DNA of 64,000 nt from SKLM01 sp964450435 (GCA_964450435.1 CAYVCX010000004.1:35744-99743); one strand, 5' to 3'; shown: positions 44,432 through 53,472, counted from the stretch's first letter. Notes: generated by a model not told the origin, from the letters alone. Program-made: numbers and translations.

Positions 44432-45751
44432 GTGAAAGTACGCCAGATGGACATTCCCACGGCATCCCAGATCGAGTGCCAGCTTCGCAGCCGCCGCACG
44501 CCGGATCTGCCAGATCACTTCATCCTGCCAGACTACTCTGGCCATTCAGTCGCCAACATCGCCCCGACCATCGCGCGGATCTTCGATGTCCGCCTGCCCG
44601 GGTCAGCCCCACCGCTGCCCAAGGATCTCTGGTTCGACCTGGCTCTCGACGTCGACTGTGTCATCTTGCTGCTCGTCGATGCCGTCGGCTACCTCCAGCT
44701 CAGGAAGTACATGGCGAATGAGATATCGCTGTTCACCCAGTTGGCTCTCGAAGGACGGCTGCTGCCCATTACTTCTGTTTTCCCCTCGACTACCGTCTCC
44801 GCTTTGACTTCGATCTGGACCGGGCGGGCTCCGCTCGGACACGGTTTCGTGGGTACCAAGCTCCTGCTGCCAAAGCAAGGAGTCCTTGCTAATATGCTGA
44901 AGATGGCTCCTGCCACGTATGGTGGAGGCAGCAGCCTCGAGGAGTGGGGATGGGAAGCGGACCGTTTTGTCACGGCGCCGAGCCTGCCCCAGCGGTTGAC
45001 TGCAGCCGGGGTAGCCACGATAGCCCACATCCCGCGGCATTTCCTGGGCAGCCCTCTCACCCGCATCTTCTTGCGCGGGATGGGCGATCTGAACGGATAT
45101 CTCGACCTGAGCGACCTGTGGATCAACCTCCGCACGACACTCAAGACGCAGCCTAAGGCCCAGCCGGTCTTCGTGGACGTCTACTGGAGCGGGATAGACG
45201 ACACAGGGCACACGTATGGCACGGAGGACGAGTACATTTCGTCGGCGCTCCAGCACCTCGCCCGCTCGCTACAAGAGGATTTCGTATCGACTCTCGGCCC
45301 GGAGACGCGCGACAGCACGTTGCTCATCATAGCCGCTGATCACGGCCAGGTCGCGACGCCCCCGGAGCGGGTGGTCCACCTGCCCGACCACCCCGGCCTG
45401 CAGCAGACCCTGCTCCTCCCTCCCGCCGGCGAATCTCGGGCGGCCTATCTCTACGCCCGCCCGGGGCAGAAACGCGCTCTGCAGGCCTACGTCGACGCAC
45501 ATCTCGGGGAGCACTTCGTGCTCCTTGATACGGAACGGGGATTGGAGGCTGGGCTCTGGGGCCAGCCCGGGGAGATTACGCCGGGGCTCCGCGCACGGCT
45601 GGGTGACGTGGTCCTTGTCGCCAGGACCGACGCTCGCCTGTCGTCGCGAGGCAAAGAGGATGAAGGAGATCCACTGCGGGGTCACCACGGCAGCCTCACG
45701 CCCGAGGAGATGCTCGTTCCGTTGTTGATGGTCCGCCTCGACGAGTTGTAG
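44432..45751 (+). CDS. Type I phosphodiesterase/nucleotide pyrophosphatase (alkaline phosphatase superfamily)
   Basis: A 439-residue protein of the alkaline phosphatase superfamily. Metal and nucleophile sites are visible as LLVDAVGYLQL, SVFPSTTVSALTSIWTG (the Thr nucleophile is within PSTT), DVYWSGIDDTGH, ADHGQV and GHHGSL. No signal peptide is seen, so it seems cytosolic, unlike many relatives. It would hydrolyse phosphodiesters or transfer phosphate; the substrate is unknown. A GTG at 44432 or ATG at 44447 may start it. It converges with the isoprenoid genes downstream. Confidence 0.8.
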   Translation: MKVRQMDIPTASQIECQLRSRRTPDLPDHFILPDYSGHSVANIAPTIARIFDVRLPGSAPPLPKDLWFDLALDVDCVILLLVDAVGYLQLRKYMANEISLFTQLALEGRLLPITSVFPSTTVSALTSIWTGRAPLGHGFVGTKLLLPKQGVLANMLKMAPATYGGGSSLEEWGWEADRFVTAPSLPQRLTAAGVATIAHIPRHFLGSPLTRIFLRGMGDLNGYLDLSDLWINLRTTLKTQPKAQPVFVDVYWSGIDDTGHTYGTEDEYISSALQHLARSLQEDFVSTLGPETRDSTLLIIAADHGQVATPPERVVHLPDHPGLQQTLLLPPAGESRAAYLYARPGQKRALQAYVDAHLGEHFVLLDTERGLEAGLWGQPGEITPGLRARLGDVVLVARTDARLSSRGKEDEGDPLRGHHGSLTPEEMLVPLLMVRLDEL

Positions 45752-45823
45752 CACTGCGGCGGTCTCGCCGGAAGAGCCTTGGCCCCGGATGTTGAGAGCC
45801 GATGTCTTTTCCCCGCCGGATGA

Positions 45824-46843
45824 TCACCACCGACGGTTCAGCAAATCCTCTGCTAACTCCCGCAACGCGTGCACCGCCGACCCACGCAGGCCAGCCTGCT
45901 CCAGCGCGGTCACTGCCGCCTCATGGTATCCGAGCGCCAATCCCTCGGTGTGCTGGCGGCTGCCCACCTGCTCCATCAAGTGCCGTGCCCGGCGCACGTC
46001 ATCACTGGATGGACTGTCCCGCTCCAGGAGCTTGCGCAGCTCCGCGCTCCTCCCCAGTCCATGCAAGAGCGGCAAGGTCTTCTTCTCCCGCGCAATATCG
46101 GCGCCCACCGGCTTGCCCGTGACGGCCGTATCGCCCCAGATTCCCAGGATGTCGTCAAAGAGTTGAAAAGCAAGCCCCAGATTGCGACCGAAAGCGTGTA
46201 GCTGATCGCGTTGCTCGGCAGATGCATCTGCAACCAGAGCCCCCAACTCGCAGGAACACGCGACCAGAGCTGCCGTCTTCCCTCCGACCATCGACACGTA
46301 GTCCTGAACAGAGACTTCGCTGTCCCGCTCGAATCTCAGGTCGAGGTACTGTCCCCCGGTGATCGCAACACATGATCGGTTGAACAGCCTCACAGCCTGC
46401 ACCACCGCTTCTGAAGGGACTCCTCGTTGGCCCAGTCGCAGCAGAGCCAGCTGAGAGAGGGCAAACAACGTGTCCCCGGCGTTGATCGCCTGTGCCTCGC
46501 CCCAGATCGACCAGAGGGCTGGCCGCCCCCGGCGCGTCGCATCCTGGTCCTCGATGTCGTCGTGAATGAGCGTGAAGTTGTGCAAGAGCTCAACGGCGCT
46601 CGCCGCCGGCAGGGCTGCCTCCCAGTGCCCGCCGCTCGCCTCGCAGGCAAGCAGGCACAGAGTCGGCCGTACGCGCTTGCCGGAGCGTGCGTCGCAGGGC
46701 ACGAACTCAGCGTCGACCCAACCGAGGTGGTACTGCAACATGCCGAGCAACCTCGGAGGGCGATCATCAGCGCAGTGCACAACGGCACGCATTTCGTCTT
46801 CCAGAGCCCGAGCGTAGCGACTTACGATACCATCAACAGACAT
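45824..46843 (-). CDS. Polyprenyl diphosphate synthase (GGPP synthase-like)
   Basis: A 339-residue all-alpha trans-prenyltransferase. The first Asp-rich motif is HDDIED (Asp95, Asp96, Asp99) and the second is FDDILGIWGD; GKRVRP holds the substrate-binding Arg/Lys. It condenses IPP with allylic diphosphates to make C15-C20 or longer chains; chain length cannot be set by eye. Its start overlaps the end of the type 2 IPP isomerase gene by 11 bases, so the two form a small isoprenoid operon on the minus strand. Confidence 0.88.
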   Translation of the reverse strand: MSVDGIVSRYARALEDEMRAVVHCADDRPPRLLGMLQYHLGWVDAEFVPCDARSGKRVRPTLCLLACEASGGHWEAALPAASAVELLHNFTLIHDDIEDQDATRRGRPALWSIWGEAQAINAGDTLFALSQLALLRLGQRGVPSEAVVQAVRLFNRSCVAITGGQYLDLRFERDSEVSVQDYVSMVGGKTAALVACSCELGALVADASAEQRDQLHAFGRNLGLAFQLFDDILGIWGDTAVTGKPVGADIAREKKTLPLLHGLGRSAELRKLLERDSPSSDDVRRARHLMEQVGSRQHTEGLALGYHEAAVTALEQAGLRGSAVHALRELAEDLLNRRW

Positions 46844-47939
46844 TCGTCTCGTCCCCGAGTCCGGATCGCCGGCTCTCCCGATGGCTCACCGACTCGAGTG
46901 ACAGAGCCGCAAGCGCCTCCACGTCTCCTGCTCCGGCGGCAAACATCGCGATCCGGAGCTGAGCAATGAGGACATCGATCAACTCGGCGACGGCGCCTGG
47001 GGAGTCAACTGCGGCTCGCAGAAAGGGCTGCGCCACACCGCAGGCCGTCGCCCCGAGGGCGATCGCCTTGGCAATCTGAATCCCGTCGCGAATCCCACCG
47101 CTGGCCAGGACGGGAAGAGCGGGTGCCCCGCGTCGCACCATCAGCAGGCTTTCGGCAGTGGGGATCCCCCAGCCAACGAAGGCCTGCGCAACCCGTCGCT
47201 GGTGGTCGGTAACGGCCCGATGCATCTCCACCTGGCTCCAGCAGCTACCACCAGAGCCGGCCACATCGATGGCCGACACACCAATGTCTGCAAGTTGTCG
47301 GGCCACGTGCTCCGAGATGCCCCACCCCACTTCCTTCACCACAACCGGCACGTTGATGAATCGGCACACAGTCTCGATCTTAGCCAGCAGCCCAGCAAAG
47401 GCCGTGTTCCCCTCGGGCTGAAGTGCTTCCTGCAGGGGATTCAAATGCAAGACGAGGGCATCCGCCTCGATCATATCCACCGCGCGGCGGCATTCATCGA
47501 CGCCGTAGCCATAGTTCAGTTGCACGGCACCGAGGTTGGCCAGGAGGAGGACATCTGGCGCCAGGTCTCGGACCCGGTAGGTATCCTCCAAGGCGGGATG
47601 CTCGATGGCCGCGCGCTGTGAGCCAAGCCCCATCCCGATCCCGGCGTGCTGGGCTGCCTGAGCCAGACGACGGTTGATCATCCTGGCCTGCGGTGTTCCT
47701 CCCGTCATCGGCGAGATAACTAGCGGGGCGGTAAGTCGTCTCCCGAGAAGGTCCGTCGTCGTGTCGACGTCCTTCAGATCGACGTCGGGCAGTGCCTGGT
47801 GGAGAAGGCAGTAGCGCGCAAAGCCGGGAGATGTCTCCGCGCATGCAACCTCCTCTTCCAAGTTGATGCGGAGGTGGTCAGACTTCCGCTGTTGATGCTG
47901 TTGGTGTATGGAGTTCTTCACTCTGGCCACCGTAACCAC
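46833..47939 (-). CDS. fni: Isopentenyl-diphosphate delta-isomerase, type 2 (FMN-dependent)
   Basis: A 368-residue type 2 IPP isomerase. Marks: RKSDHLRINL at the N-terminus, ISPMTGGT, GLGSQRAAIE, LHLNPLQEALQPEGN, VKEVGWGIS, IDVAGSGGSCW and ASGGIRDG for FMN binding. It interconverts IPP and DMAPP using reduced FMN. A GTG start at 47939 is used for lack of a better site; no clear ribosome binding site is seen. It is transcribed from 47969-47997 and followed by the polyprenyl synthase gene. Confidence 0.92.
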   Translation of the reverse strand: MVTVARVKNSIHQQHQQRKSDHLRINLEEEVACAETSPGFARYCLLHQALPDVDLKDVDTTTDLLGRRLTAPLVISPMTGGTPQARMINRRLAQAAQHAGIGMGLGSQRAAIEHPALEDTYRVRDLAPDVLLLANLGAVQLNYGYGVDECRRAVDMIEADALVLHLNPLQEALQPEGNTAFAGLLAKIETVCRFINVPVVVKEVGWGISEHVARQLADIGVSAIDVAGSGGSCWSQVEMHRAVTDHQRRVAQAFVGWGIPTAESLLMVRRGAPALPVLASGGIRDGIQIAKAIALGATACGVAQPFLRAAVDSPGAVAELIDVLIAQLRIAMFAAGAGDVEALAALSLESVSHRESRRSGLGDETNVC

Positions 47940-47968
47940 TGGGGGTACATCGTGTTATTATGAGCGGT

Positions 47969-47997
47969 ATGATACCCGCGCGCCACCAGGTTGTCAA
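47969..47997 (-). promoter_or_regulatory. Promoter of fni and the polyprenyl synthase
   Basis: On the minus strand, TTGACA (47992-47997), a 17-base spacer and TATCAT (47969-47974). The start would be near 47962, giving a leader of about 23 bases. Confidence 0.7.
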
Positions 47998-48020
47998 CCA
48001 GGGTGGCCCTTCCCAACGGT

Positions 48021-48048
48021 TGACAAACCCCGTCACGGAGGTAGAATA
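48021..48048 (+). promoter_or_regulatory. Promoter of acpP
   Basis: TTGACA (48021-48026), a 16-base spacer and TAGAAT (48043-48048). It is divergent from the fni promoter, with 23 bases between the two -35 boxes. Confidence 0.7.
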
Positions 48049-48091
48049 GCTCGACACGAAGAGAACTAGAACGCACAAAGGAGGCAGTACA

Positions 48092-48334
48092 ATGGCAAAC
48101 ACATTTGAGGAAGTGCAGAAGATCATCGTCGATCTCTTGGGTGTGAAGCCCGAGGAGGTCACGCGAGACGCCAATTTCCGGGAGGATCTTGGAGCAGACT
48201 CTCTCGACCTGGTCGAGTTGATCATGGAGTTTGAGGACACCTTCGGTGGCACCATCTCCGATGAAGAGGCACAGCAGATCGAGACGGTTGGTCAGGCTGT
48301 GGACTACGTCGAGCAGCGTATGCAGGCGGACTGA
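48092..48334 (+). CDS. acpP: Acyl carrier protein
   Basis: An 80-residue, strongly acidic ACP. Ser37 in GADSLDLVEL takes the 4'-phosphopantetheine arm. Length and sequence are typical of fatty acid synthesis ACP. AAAGGAGG sits 7 bases before the ATG. It is a single-gene unit between its own promoter (48021-48048) and a hairpin terminator (48422-48451). No fab genes are adjacent. Confidence 0.96.
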   Translation: MANTFEEVQKIIVDLLGVKPEEVTRDANFREDLGADSLDLVELIMEFEDTFGGTISDEEAQQIETVGQAVDYVEQRMQAD

Positions 48335-48421
48335 GGAGCAACTGCTGCAAGAGAGCATGAGTCGTTTCGAGGGCAAATAGGGATATTCCTCCTCTGGCTG
48401 CTCGCCGTTGCGACCGACATC

Positions 48422-48451
48422 AAGACCGCCGGTTCAGGCCGGGGGTCTTTT
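48422..48451 (+). terminator. Intrinsic terminator of acpP
   Basis: AAGACC-G-CCGG (48422-48432), loop TTCAGG, CCGG-G-GGTCTT (48439-48449), then TT and a T-rich run. The stem has one G-G mismatch. Confidence 0.65.
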
Positions 48452-48563
48452 GCTTTGGGGTCTTTTGTGTTATACTCCGAGCATTCGAAGCCGGTCATCA
48501 CGGACCAGGCATCAAACTGGTTGTGGTTACAGGCGGAGTTCTATATATGGGAGGAAGAACCAT

Positions 48564-48758
48564 ATGGAGTGCCGGATCGAAGAGAACCGAGCCGATTGTG
48601 CGTGCACCTATGAGCCTTGCTCGCGGAAGGGCAAGTGCTGCGAGTGCATAAGCTACCATTGGCAGCACAGGGAGTTGCCGGGTTGTCTGTTTCCGCCGGA
48701 CGCGGAGCGCAGCTATGATCGTTCGCTTTCCCACTTCCTGCGCATCCACGGTCGCTAG
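48564..48758 (+). CDS. DUF6485 family small cysteine-rich protein
   Basis: A 64-residue protein with seven cysteines, including CACTYEPCSRKGKCCEC and LPGCLFPPDAE, matching the small DUF6485 family (CxCTYEPCxRKGxCCxC) found in anaerobes. The cysteines probably bind zinc or an Fe-S cluster; the function is unknown. GGAGG lies 10 bases before ATG 48564. A TATACT box (48471-48476) upstream may be its -10, but its -35 is weak. Confidence 0.7.
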   Translation: MECRIEENRADCACTYEPCSRKGKCCECISYHWQHRELPGCLFPPDAERSYDRSLSHFLRIHGR

Positions 48759-48771
48759 CAACCGTCTTAGC

Positions 48772-48798
48772 GTGGCAGACGGCAACCTGGTCTGCCAC
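48772..48798 (+). other. Perfect 9-bp stem-loop after the DUF6485 gene
   Basis: GTGGCAGAC (48772-48780), a 9-base loop and GTCTGCCAC (48790-48798). It lacks a T-run and may stabilise the mRNA 3' end or help factor-dependent termination. The rest of 48759-49003 shows nothing clear. Confidence 0.35.
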
Positions 48799-49003
48799 AG
48801 GAAGGGGAGCCTGACTCATGCCACGCAGGCACCTCGGAAGCTTGCCGACGGACTTGGAAGTGGATCTGTGCAGTAGCACCGTTCACACAGCTAGGATATC
48901 ATGACCTACCATCAGACCGGGTCAGTGGTGGCGTTGCCGACAGACAATCCGGGGAATCAGACCTGGAAGAAGGGGACCGACTGGTCCTAAGGAGCCCCAG
49001 CCA

Positions 49004-50854
49004 ATGAAGCACATTCGTTGGACCTTACTCATGGCCCTGGTGGTGGGGTTCCTGTTGACCACTGCCAGCCACGCTCAGACACAGAGACTCCATTGGGAAC
49101 GGTTTGACGTAAACATCACGGTCCTGGACAATGGCAACTTCCAGGTCGAAGAGGTCCAGGCGATCACCTTCACCAGTGGGACTTTCCGCTTTGGATACCG
49201 TAGCATACCCATGGATCGCCTTGAGGATATCACGGATGTCGAGGTGTGGGAAGGGAACCGCCGGTATGAGGCAGGCCGGGGCGGCGAGTACACGTATCAG
49301 ACCTCGGTAGACGACGGAGATCTTCGGATCGACTGGTACTTCCCCCCTACCTCGAACTCGTCTCACACGTTCATCCTGCGCTACACGGTTGAAGGCGGTC
49401 TGCGCTACTATGAGGACGGCGACCAGTTGTACTGGAAGGCGGTCTACGCCGATCGTCAGTTCCCGGTCTACGATGCGACAGTGACCGTGCATCTGCCGGA
49501 CAGTGCCGAAGCCGACCCAGTAGCAGCGTACTCCACCGAAGCGTCGGTCTCGGGCAGAGGCACCAGTACGGTTGTGTTTAGGGCGCAGGAGACGATAGAC
49601 CCCGGCCAGGAGTTCGAGGTCCGCGTCCAGTTCCCCCACGGCATCGTAGAAGGATCCAAGCCAGCCTGGCAGGCAGGCTACGACCGGCGAGTAGCCTGGG
49701 AGGAGCGATACAAGGGCGTCGCGGACCTGGGTCTGGGCGCGCTTGGGGTACTGTTCCTCGTCGGTGGGCCGCTGTCTCTGGTGCTCCTGTGGTACGTGCG
49801 GGGCCGAGACCTGGAAGTGTCGGTCCCCGCAGAGTATCTATCGAAGCCGCCATCCTCTGATCCACCCGGGATCGCCGGCACCCTCGTGGACGAGAAGGCT
49901 GACATGGAGGACATCATCGCGACGCTCGTGGATCTCGCTCGGCGAGGCTACGTGATTATCGAGGAGAACCAAAAGCGCGGCCTGCTAGGCACGGCCAATT
50001 TTGACTTCACGTTCCGCCGTACCGACAAGGATGCCGATGACCTGCTCGACTACGAGCGCCAACTGCTCAAGGAGGTCTTTAAGGGGCGCGGTTCGCGCCG
50101 GATGTCACAGTTGCGCAACAAGTTTTACCAAGCCATCCCCGAGCTCCAGAGGAAGCTCTACCAACAGACAGTCGAGCGAGGCTATTTCACCGCCAGCCCT
50201 AATAAGATTCGTCGGCGTTACGCAGCACTGGGAATTGTGGCACTCGTAGGGGCATTCGCCTGTGGGATTATCGGCATTGCCACCCTGTCGGAGTACAGTC
50301 AGGCTGTGATCTGCCCCTTCGCTGGAATCGGAATTACAGCCATCGGACTGGTAATTGTCGGCCAATGGATGCCATCAAAGACTCACGAGGGATCGGAGCA
50401 AGCAGCTCTTTGGGAGGCGTTCGAACGCTATCTGAGAGACATCGAGCGCTACACAGACCTCGCCGAAGCCACAGCCCAGTTCGAGAAGTTCCTGCCGTAC
50501 GCCATTGCGTTCGGCATTGACCGAGATTGGGTGCGCAAGTTCTCGAGCATCGACACGGCCGTTCCTGTCCCGGCCTGGTACTTGCCGATGCCGCGAACAA
50601 GTCGTGGTGGCGCCGCCGGCCGACCCCCAGGGCTGGGTAGGGCAGCGACGTCGCGGGGCTCTGCGCCTTCGCTGCAGGGTATGTCCGACGGCATGTCGGG
50701 TGGGCTCCAGAGCATGTCTGATGGCTTGACGTCCATGCTCAACTCGGCAGGCAGCACTTTGTCCAGCCAGCCCAGCAGTTCTGGGAGCGGCAGCGGCTTC
50801 TCTGGTGGTGGCGGGGGCGGCGGAGGCGGCGGCGGAGGCGGCGGGTTCGGGTAG
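49004..50854 (+). CDS. DUF2207 membrane protein with Gly-rich C-terminus
   Basis: A 616-residue predicted membrane protein. It has a signal peptide (about 1-25), an extracytoplasmic beta domain (about 30-215; WERFDVNITVLDNGNFQVEE is the DUF2207 start), a membrane helix (about 242-266), a cytosolic region (DMEDIIATLVDLARRGYV, winged-helix-like), two further helices (about 400-455) and a cytosolic tail ending in a low-complexity GSGSGFS plus 14 glycines. DUF2207 proteins are widespread but of unknown role. It heads a cluster with a zinc-ribbon membrane protein, a coiled-coil protein and an SPFH protein, suggesting an envelope-stress or membrane-organising role. Confidence 0.8.
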   Translation: MKHIRWTLLMALVVGFLLTTASHAQTQRLHWERFDVNITVLDNGNFQVEEVQAITFTSGTFRFGYRSIPMDRLEDITDVEVWEGNRRYEAGRGGEYTYQTSVDDGDLRIDWYFPPTSNSSHTFILRYTVEGGLRYYEDGDQLYWKAVYADRQFPVYDATVTVHLPDSAEADPVAAYSTEASVSGRGTSTVVFRAQETIDPGQEFEVRVQFPHGIVEGSKPAWQAGYDRRVAWEERYKGVADLGLGALGVLFLVGGPLSLVLLWYVRGRDLEVSVPAEYLSKPPSSDPPGIAGTLVDEKADMEDIIATLVDLARRGYVIIEENQKRGLLGTANFDFTFRRTDKDADDLLDYERQLLKEVFKGRGSRRMSQLRNKFYQAIPELQRKLYQQTVERGYFTASPNKIRRRYAALGIVALVGAFACGIIGIATLSEYSQAVICPFAGIGITAIGLVIVGQWMPSKTHEGSEQAALWEAFERYLRDIERYTDLAEATAQFEKFLPYAIAFGIDRDWVRKFSSIDTAVPVPAWYLPMPRTSRGGAAGRPPGLGRAATSRGSAPSLQGMSDGMSGGLQSMSDGLTSMLNSAGSTLSSQPSSSGSGSGFSGGGGGGGGGGGGGGFG

Positions 50855-50895
50855 GCCAATACGACGGGGGACACATCACGGAGGCAAAGAACAAC

Positions 50896-51423
50896 ATGAA
50901 CACGGGCAAGACTACCGGAGTCATCCTTATTCTGGCTGGCGTGGGCATATGCGTCGTGTCTGGGGCATGGCTCCTCGCCAGTGCCGCCGGCCCCGAGAGC
51001 AACCTCGCGTTGTCAGGAGCGGTCCTGGGAGGGGCACTTGCCTTCATGCTGGCTGCCCCGGCGGTCGGGGCTGGTGTCTTCCTATTCGTGCGCGGGCAGC
51101 GCGAGGCCGGTCAGATGGCTGAGGTGGAGAAGCAACAGAAGCTGCTGGGCATGATCGAAGCGCAGGGGCAGGTGTCGATCCCCGAGGCCGCTATAGAGCT
51201 GGACGTGAATCGCGATCAGGTCAAGGCCTGGATCTACAGTCTCGTCGATAAGGACCTGTTCGCCGGCTACATCAACTGGGACGAACGTGTGCTGTACTCG
51301 CGTGACGCCAGTCAGATGCGAGGCAATAACCGGTGTCCCAACTGTGGCGGCGAACTGGAATTGGCTGGTAAGGGCGTCGTCAAGTGCCCCTACTGCGGGG
51401 TGGAGATCTTCCTTACCGAATGA
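50896..51423 (+). CDS. Membrane protein with winged-helix-like and zinc-ribbon domains
   Basis: A 175-residue protein with two N-terminal membrane helices (about 8-30 and 38-65), a cytosolic helical region resembling a winged helix (about 78-130; QGQVSIPEAAIELDVNRDQV) and a C-terminal zinc ribbon (CPNCGGELELAGKGVVKCPYC). The winged-helix/zinc-ribbon pair often occurs in membrane-tethered sensors. No family name is certain. It follows the DUF2207 gene by about 40 bases. Confidence 0.6.
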   Translation: MNTGKTTGVILILAGVGICVVSGAWLLASAAGPESNLALSGAVLGGALAFMLAAPAVGAGVFLFVRGQREAGQMAEVEKQQKLLGMIEAQGQVSIPEAAIELDVNRDQVKAWIYSLVDKDLFAGYINWDERVLYSRDASQMRGNNRCPNCGGELELAGKGVVKCPYCGVEIFLTE

Positions 51424-51510
51424 CACCGTTCAACGGATCAGGGCTTGCAACGTGTGGGCGGAAGAGCAGTGTGGGGAATGCAGGGAGATTTGACAAGGAG
51501 GATCCTCGAG

Positions 51511-52032
51511 ATGGCCGACATTCAAGACAGAATCGAGCAGGAGTACGCAGCTGCCGAAAAGGTAATCGACGCAATCCCGGGTTGGAGCGGCTATCAGAAG
51601 CGGCAAAAGCGGCGACAGGCCGACAAGCTACTGCGGGAGACGCTGGCCGATAAGCTCGCGGCACAGCGTCGGCGGCTGAACGCGGCTCAGAAGAAGCTGC
51701 TCAAACACGGGCGTATGGATCTGGTGGACGACCTGGAAAGCGCCCAGACTCAACTCAAGACATTTGCAGACCGGGTGCGGTTCGCCAGTTATGGCTATGC
51801 CGGTCTTTTCGACGCGGTTAAGATCGAAGAGCATGAGCTGAAGCAGCTGTATGATTTCGATGCAGCGCTGTTTGATTACGTCTCACGGTTGGACACCGCG
51901 AACGACCACCTGTCACAGGCGATCTCGGAAGGCGCAGGTGTGGAGGACACGATCGACGTCATCCAGGAGATCGTGGGAGAGGCGAACGACACGTTCGACC
52001 GCCGCCAGCGGTTGATCCTGGAATCTGAGTGA
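51511..52032 (+). CDS. Coiled-coil cytosolic protein, unknown
   Basis: A 173-residue, highly charged helical protein without membrane segments. Residues about 1-90 are rich in Ala, Lys, Arg and Glu in heptad-like order, and the C-terminal part ends QEIVGEANDTFDRRQRLI. It is not a clear PspA/IM30 homologue, but its size, charge and place before an SPFH gene recall PspA-type partners. AAGGAGG lies 9 bases before ATG 51511, which sets the start inside a longer frame. Confidence 0.5.
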   Translation: MADIQDRIEQEYAAAEKVIDAIPGWSGYQKRQKRRQADKLLRETLADKLAAQRRRLNAAQKKLLKHGRMDLVDDLESAQTQLKTFADRVRFASYGYAGLFDAVKIEEHELKQLYDFDAALFDYVSRLDTANDHLSQAISEGAGVEDTIDVIQEIVGEANDTFDRRQRLILESE

Positions 52033-52101
52033 TGACGAAACCCCGGAGGGTCTCCATAAGGCGCCAGGAGCCCCAGAATCTCTATTGAGGAGGCAGCTAC
52101 A

Positions 52102-53145
52102 ATGGCACGAGTCTTTGACGTAATAGAATCTGTAGATGAATCGAGATCACAGATGGTCACTCGTGTTCCCGAAAGGGGATCGGGTGACTTCCGTATCGGC
52201 TCTCAGTTGATTGTTCGGGAGAGTCAGGCCGCGGTCTTCTTCCGGGACGGGCATGCGCTGGACACGTTCGGTCCCGGCCGACACACAATCACCACGGCGA
52301 ACATCCCACTCCTTGTCGGGCTCGTCGGGAAAGCGTTTTCCGGGGAGTCGCCGTTCAAGGCGGAAGCGTATTTTGTCAGCTTGCGCGAGTTCACCGACCT
52401 CAAGTGGGGTACCCCCACTCCGATCACCATGAAGGACTCAGAGCTGGGGATGGCGCGGGTCCAGGCGCGCGGGACGTACGGCCTGCAGATCGTCGACCCG
52501 CAGCTCTTCGTGAACAAGATCGTCGGCACCCAGGGGCTCTACCGCACACCGAATATCGAGGGCTTTTTCCGCTCCATGCTTCTCACAAAGCTCGCGGACC
52601 TCATCGGCGAGATGGGGAATTCGGTCATCGAGATTGCTGCAATGACCGAAGAGATTGTGGCGGCGGTCAGAGCCAAGGCAGCTGAGGAGTTTGCCGCTCG
52701 GGGTGTCACCCTGACCTCCGTGTACGCCGAGTACATCGGCCCGACAGAGGAGACTGCCAAGGCGATCGACGAGCGAGCCTCGATGGGCGCCATCGGCGAC
52801 ATGCAGGCCTACATGCAGTTCCAGGCGGCACGGGGCATGCGGGACGCAGCACAGCAGCCGGGGGGCACCGCCGGTGCAGGCGTCGGCCTGGGCGCGGGCG
52901 TCGGTATGGGCGCAGCGATGGCCCAGATGATGGCGCAGAGCATGCAACAGCCAGGTCAACAGCAGCCAGCCCAGCAACAGGCAGCAGGCGCCAGTGCTTC
53001 AGCGCCCAGCACTGTTCAAGAGGTAGAGGACATGCTGGACAGTCTGGACGCGCGGCTGATGAATGGGGAAATCAGCGAGGATCTGTACAACAAACTCCAC
53101 TCCAAGTGGGAGGCGAGGCTGGACGAGCTGAAAGGGAATGAGTAG
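52102..53145 (+). CDS. SPFH/band-7 domain protein with C-terminal SHOCT motif (YdjI-like)
   Basis: A 347-residue protein with an SPFH domain (about 25-240; GSQLIVRESQAAVFFRDG, FGPGRHTITTANIPLL), an Ala/Gln/Gly-rich linker (about 250-300) and a C-terminal SHOCT-like helix pair (MLDSLDARLMNGEISEDLY). It resembles Bacillus YdjI-type SPFH proteins, which lack a membrane anchor and are recruited to membranes by partners. It is the last gene of the four-gene cluster. GAGGAGG lies 9 bases before the ATG. Confidence 0.8.
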   Translation: MARVFDVIESVDESRSQMVTRVPERGSGDFRIGSQLIVRESQAAVFFRDGHALDTFGPGRHTITTANIPLLVGLVGKAFSGESPFKAEAYFVSLREFTDLKWGTPTPITMKDSELGMARVQARGTYGLQIVDPQLFVNKIVGTQGLYRTPNIEGFFRSMLLTKLADLIGEMGNSVIEIAAMTEEIVAAVRAKAAEEFAARGVTLTSVYAEYIGPTEETAKAIDERASMGAIGDMQAYMQFQAARGMRDAAQQPGGTAGAGVGLGAGVGMGAAMAQMMAQSMQQPGQQQPAQQQAAGASASAPSTVQEVEDMLDSLDARLMNGEISEDLYNKLHSKWEARLDELKGNE

Positions 53146-53285
53146 GCGCGCTGGCAGAGGAGCGTGAGGCCGTCTGGCTTTGTGTCTCGGCTGTCCGGCG
53201 ACCAGTAGGCCCTTTTTGCGCCAAGGGCCATAAGGACAGGCGCTACATCTCGCTGGGACACACAGATGGACGGCCGAGCCCGACC

Positions 53286-53317
53286 GACAATTCCCCTTCC
53301 GCCGAAGGGGAATTGTC
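53286..53317 (+). other. Perfect 13-bp stem-loop in the SPFH-cysS intergenic stretch
   Basis: GACAATTCCCCTT (53286-53298), loop CCGCCG, AAGGGGAATTGTC (53305-53317). It has no T-run. It may end the SPFH transcript through a termination factor or act as an mRNA stabiliser. The remaining bases of 53146-53472 hold no supported gene. Confidence 0.5.
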
Positions 53318-53472
53318 CTGACTCCCCTGGTTTCGCTCGGGTGGCAAGAAGCCCCAGTCCGTCGTAAATCGGTCTCAGGCGATCGACGAACCCTGTTCCC
53401 GGTCTGGAGCCAGCGGTCCAGACAGCATCGAAATCGACTCTGCCCGGACGATCTTGCGAACTGACCGCCGGA

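Noticed and set aside
50449..50874. Minus-strand frame with a poly-proline run
   Set aside because: It is the reverse complement of the glycine-rich tail of the DUF2207 gene.
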